Shown here: piece by piece, positions 62,159-64,000 of the stretch
Layout of the letters: the number at the start of each line of letters is the position of its first letter
How positions within the stretch are numbered: the first letter of the stretch is position 1
Assembly: GCA_002390205.1 (NCBI GenBank)
Contig: DGOV01000083.1
Coordinates: forward strand, 1 to 64,000
Direction of reading: 5' to 3'
From: Proteobacteria bacterium UBA4457
GTDB lineage: Bacteria; Pseudomonadota; Gammaproteobacteria; Ga0077536
Length of the DNA: 64,000 bases
Position numbers and translations under genes: made by a program
Notes under the pieces: model-generated
What the model saw: the letters and a program-made list of their open reading frames with translations, nothing else
What the model was told of the DNA's origin: nothing
The model's database searches: none

Positions 62159-63169
62159 ATGTCAAAAATCATTAAGTTTCTATTTTTATTATTAGGTATC
62201 GGGTTGCTGGTAACGGTTACTTACCAGACTGACTTGGCCCAATTAGCGCAGCACATTTCCGCTATTGGGTTCTTTGGGGTTGCTTTAATTCTTATCGTTT
62301 ATAGTCTTTACTTCGGGGCCGATGTTCTGAGTTGGCAAATCACTATGCCGAAAATTCCGCTGACAATCCTTTGGTTTGGTCGTCTCTATGTAGTCCGGAT
62401 GATCGGTGAAGCCTATAATAACCTTACGCCAACTGCCTCTTTAGGAGGAGAACCCATTAAGGCGTGGTTGTTGAAATCGAATTGGGCGATTCCCATTAGA
62501 GATTCGGCCTCCTCGTTAGTTATTGCGAAAACAGCAAGTATGTTCTCGTTATCTATTTTTGGTTGCGTGGGTGTCATCTTTCTTTTTCAAAGTTCTGCAT
62601 TTGCTGGGGAGGAGAAAAATATTGCGCTAGGCGGATTGATTTTTATAATATTTTCCTCCATTGTTTTTTTTATGATGCAGTATTTTCGTTTTTCGTCATA
62701 TGTAGTGGGTAAAATTTCAAGTAATCGATTTGCTGGATTATTACAAAAAGCTTTTAGTACAGTAGAAGATATAGACAAAAAGTTTGATGTTTTCTATCGG
62801 GAACATGGTTTGCGTTTCGGTGTCGCTTGCTTGGCGGCTATGGCTAATTGGTTGATTGGCATTGTTGAGGTTTTTGTGGTTTTGCATCTTATTGGCTATC
62901 CATTATCCCTGGCGGAGGTTTTTATTATAGAGAGCCTTGTCCAATTAGTCCGCACGATTACATTTTTCATACCGGCAGGGCTGGGCACTCAAGAAGGAAC
63001 ATTTTTTATTGTCGTAGGTGCCCTTACTGGGGTGTCTTCTGCAGGTTTGGCAGTGGCTCTCATCAGACGGTTTAGAGAGTTGATTTGGTTGGCAGTAAGT
63101 TTTTTATTAGCGATATTTTACTCAGTCAGGCCGAGTACAATCTCAAAATTAGATCTTGAAGAGCTATAG
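62159..63169 (+). CDS. hpnL: HpnL-like polytopic membrane protein (UPF0104 / lysyl-PG synthase membrane domain family)
   Basis: Membrane protein of the AglD/MprF-type flippase-like family, 336 aa from the ATG at 62159, with about eight hydrophobic segments. Motifs include ADVLSWQITMP, NNLTPTASLGGEPIKAWLLKS (a GGEP-type family motif), and TFFIPAGLGTQEGTFFIV near the end. In hopanoid clusters the member of this family is HpnL, thought to act in lipid translocation; others are linked to isoprenoid or glycolipid traffic. It lies alone on the plus strand between the AEP operon and hpnA. Confidence 0.8.
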   Translation: MSKIIKFLFLLLGIGLLVTVTYQTDLAQLAQHISAIGFFGVALILIVYSLYFGADVLSWQITMPKIPLTILWFGRLYVVRMIGEAYNNLTPTASLGGEPIKAWLLKSNWAIPIRDSASSLVIAKTASMFSLSIFGCVGVIFLFQSSAFAGEEKNIALGGLIFIIFSSIVFFMMQYFRFSSYVVGKISSNRFAGLLQKAFSTVEDIDKKFDVFYREHGLRFGVACLAAMANWLIGIVEVFVVLHLIGYPLSLAEVFIIESLVQLVRTITFFIPAGLGTQEGTFFIVVGALTGVSSAGLAVALIRRFRELIWLAVSFLLAIFYSVRPSTISKLDLEEL

Positions 63170-63178
63170 TTCTTTCGT

Positions 63179-64000
63179 TCAACCTATCATTTTCATTTTT
63201 CGGAACCACTCTAATGAGTCATGAATGGCTATTTTTGCAGGGCGCGCACTATAGCCAAGTTCCTTAGAGGCTCGTGCCGATGAAAAGAACATTTTATGTG
63301 CAGCCATCCTTAACCCATCAACTGTGGCTTGCGGTTCCGGACCATTAGTTAGGCCGGCCCAAATCTCGGAGGCAAATGCAATGGGGTAGACAACCGCTCT
63401 AGGGATTCTTAGTCGAGGGGGGGGATGGTTACAGTATGCTGCAACGATATCGAGGATCTCTTTTAGAGTTTGGTTTTCGCCACCAAGAATATACCTTCGT
63501 CCAATTTGGCCTTTATCGTAAGCCAGCAAATGCCCTTTTGCTACATCATCTACATGAGCGACATTAAGTCCCGTATCAATGTATGCAGGCATATGACGAT
63601 TAGCGGCATCTCGTATGATTCTTCCTGTAGGAGTCGGTTTAGGATCACGCGGTCCGATCGGTGTAGATGGATTCACAATGACAGCAGGTAGATTTTCTTC
63701 CACTACAAGACGATCGACAACTTTTTCAGCTAAAAATTTTGAACGTTTGTAGTGACCAATCATGTCCTTAAGATTTGAGGGCGTATCTTCGCAAGATGAA
63801 TTTTCATCATCCGTTAGGCCAATAGTTGCGACACTGCTGGTATAAATGATTTTACTAACTCCTGCTCGCATTGCGGCACGCATAATGTTTTCTGTTCCTG
63901 CTACGTTATTAGCATACAGTTCATCGTGATTTTTAACCCACAACCTATAGTCGGCTGCGACATGATAGAGAGTATCGCATCCTCGTAACGCGCGTTCTAG
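63179..64000 (-). CDS. hpnA: Hopanoid-associated sugar epimerase HpnA, N-terminus beyond window edge
   Basis: Short-chain NAD(P)-dependent epimerase/reductase of hopanoid clusters. The frame stays open to the right edge; its first visible residues are LERALRGCDTLYHVAADYRLW, the HVAADYRLW being characteristic of HpnA. The catalytic Tyr/Lys are seen as YKRSK (HYKRSKFLAEKVV), and INPS is present as VNPSTPIGPRD. The nucleotide-binding Rossmann start (GxxGxxG) lies outside. About 273 of an expected ~330 residues are visible. The exact reaction is not known. Further hpn genes probably continue to the right. Confidence 0.94.
   Translation of the reverse strand, partial: LERALRGCDTLYHVAADYRLWVKNHDELYANNVAGTENIMRAAMRAGVSKIIYTSSVATIGLTDDENSSCEDTPSNLKDMIGHYKRSKFLAEKVVDRLVVEENLPAVIVNPSTPIGPRDPKPTPTGRIIRDAANRHMPAYIDTGLNVAHVDDVAKGHLLAYDKGQIGRRYILGGENQTLKEILDIVAAYCNHPPPRLRIPRAVVYPIAFASEIWAGLTNGPEPQATVDGLRMAAHKMFFSSARASKELGYSARPAKIAIHDSLEWFRKMKMIG

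Noticed and set aside
1..64000. CRISPR arrays, insertion sequences, rRNA genes, restriction or toxin-antitoxin systems
   Set aside because: I looked for regularly spaced repeats, transposase motifs and typical defence proteins and saw none; the only mobile-element gene recognised is the integrase at the left end.

Overview
The window reads as chromosome of a gammaproteobacterium, most likely marine and free-living. By eye it is AT-leaning (low-to-mid 40s % GC), tightly packed, and carries mostly housekeeping genes with gammaproteobacterial arrangements: rplM-rpsI, lptD-surA-pdxA-rsmA, thyA-folA, apaG-apaH, metG next to apbC, prmB-aroC, and coq7/ubiK of ubiquinone synthesis. I do not assign a genus. 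There are no rRNA operons, intact tRNA genes, insertion sequences or CRISPR arrays.

Layout. 1-2093: edge of an integrated element, with a P4-type tyrosine recombinase, an overlapping unknown ORF cut by the left edge, and the 5' half of a tRNA-Gln gene that stops at the anticodon stem. 2135-18970: core genes (TPR lipoprotein, ribosomal L13/S9, coq7, a DegP-type protease, zapE, an LplT-like transporter, ssb, uvrA, a PfkB kinase, lgt, thyA, folA, apaH, apaG, ubiK). 19039-22739: nitrogen-scavenging region with two glnK-amt pairs, the first behind a good sigma-54 promoter with an upstream NtrC-like site. 22792-50707: aroE, an orphan TRAP transporter pair, the outer-membrane biogenesis operon, mpl, ispG, msrB, dcd, apbC, metG, a lone soluble RnfB-like protein, nth, ferredoxin, mutS, htpG, prmB, aroC and glcEF.

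50737-64000 is the most unusual region. Hopanoid genes (mlaA, hpnM, hpnB, hpnH, dxs, an HpnL-like membrane protein and hpnA running off the right edge) surround a compact five-gene minus-strand operon for 2-aminoethylphosphonate (AEP). In transcription order it encodes an Fe(II)/2-oxoglutarate oxygenase, a LicC/PntC-like nucleotidyltransferase, a PEP mutase fused to a second nucleotidyltransferase-like domain, phosphonopyruvate decarboxylase, and AEP-pyruvate transaminase. The set can plausibly make AEP, activate it as CMP-AEP and possibly hydroxylate it. Its place inside a hopanoid locus suggests, but does not prove, a phosphonate-decorated membrane lipid, perhaps a phosphonohopanoid. The transferase that would attach the head group is not in this window.

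Where several starts were possible I chose by ribosome-binding site and family N-termini, and say so in the entries.
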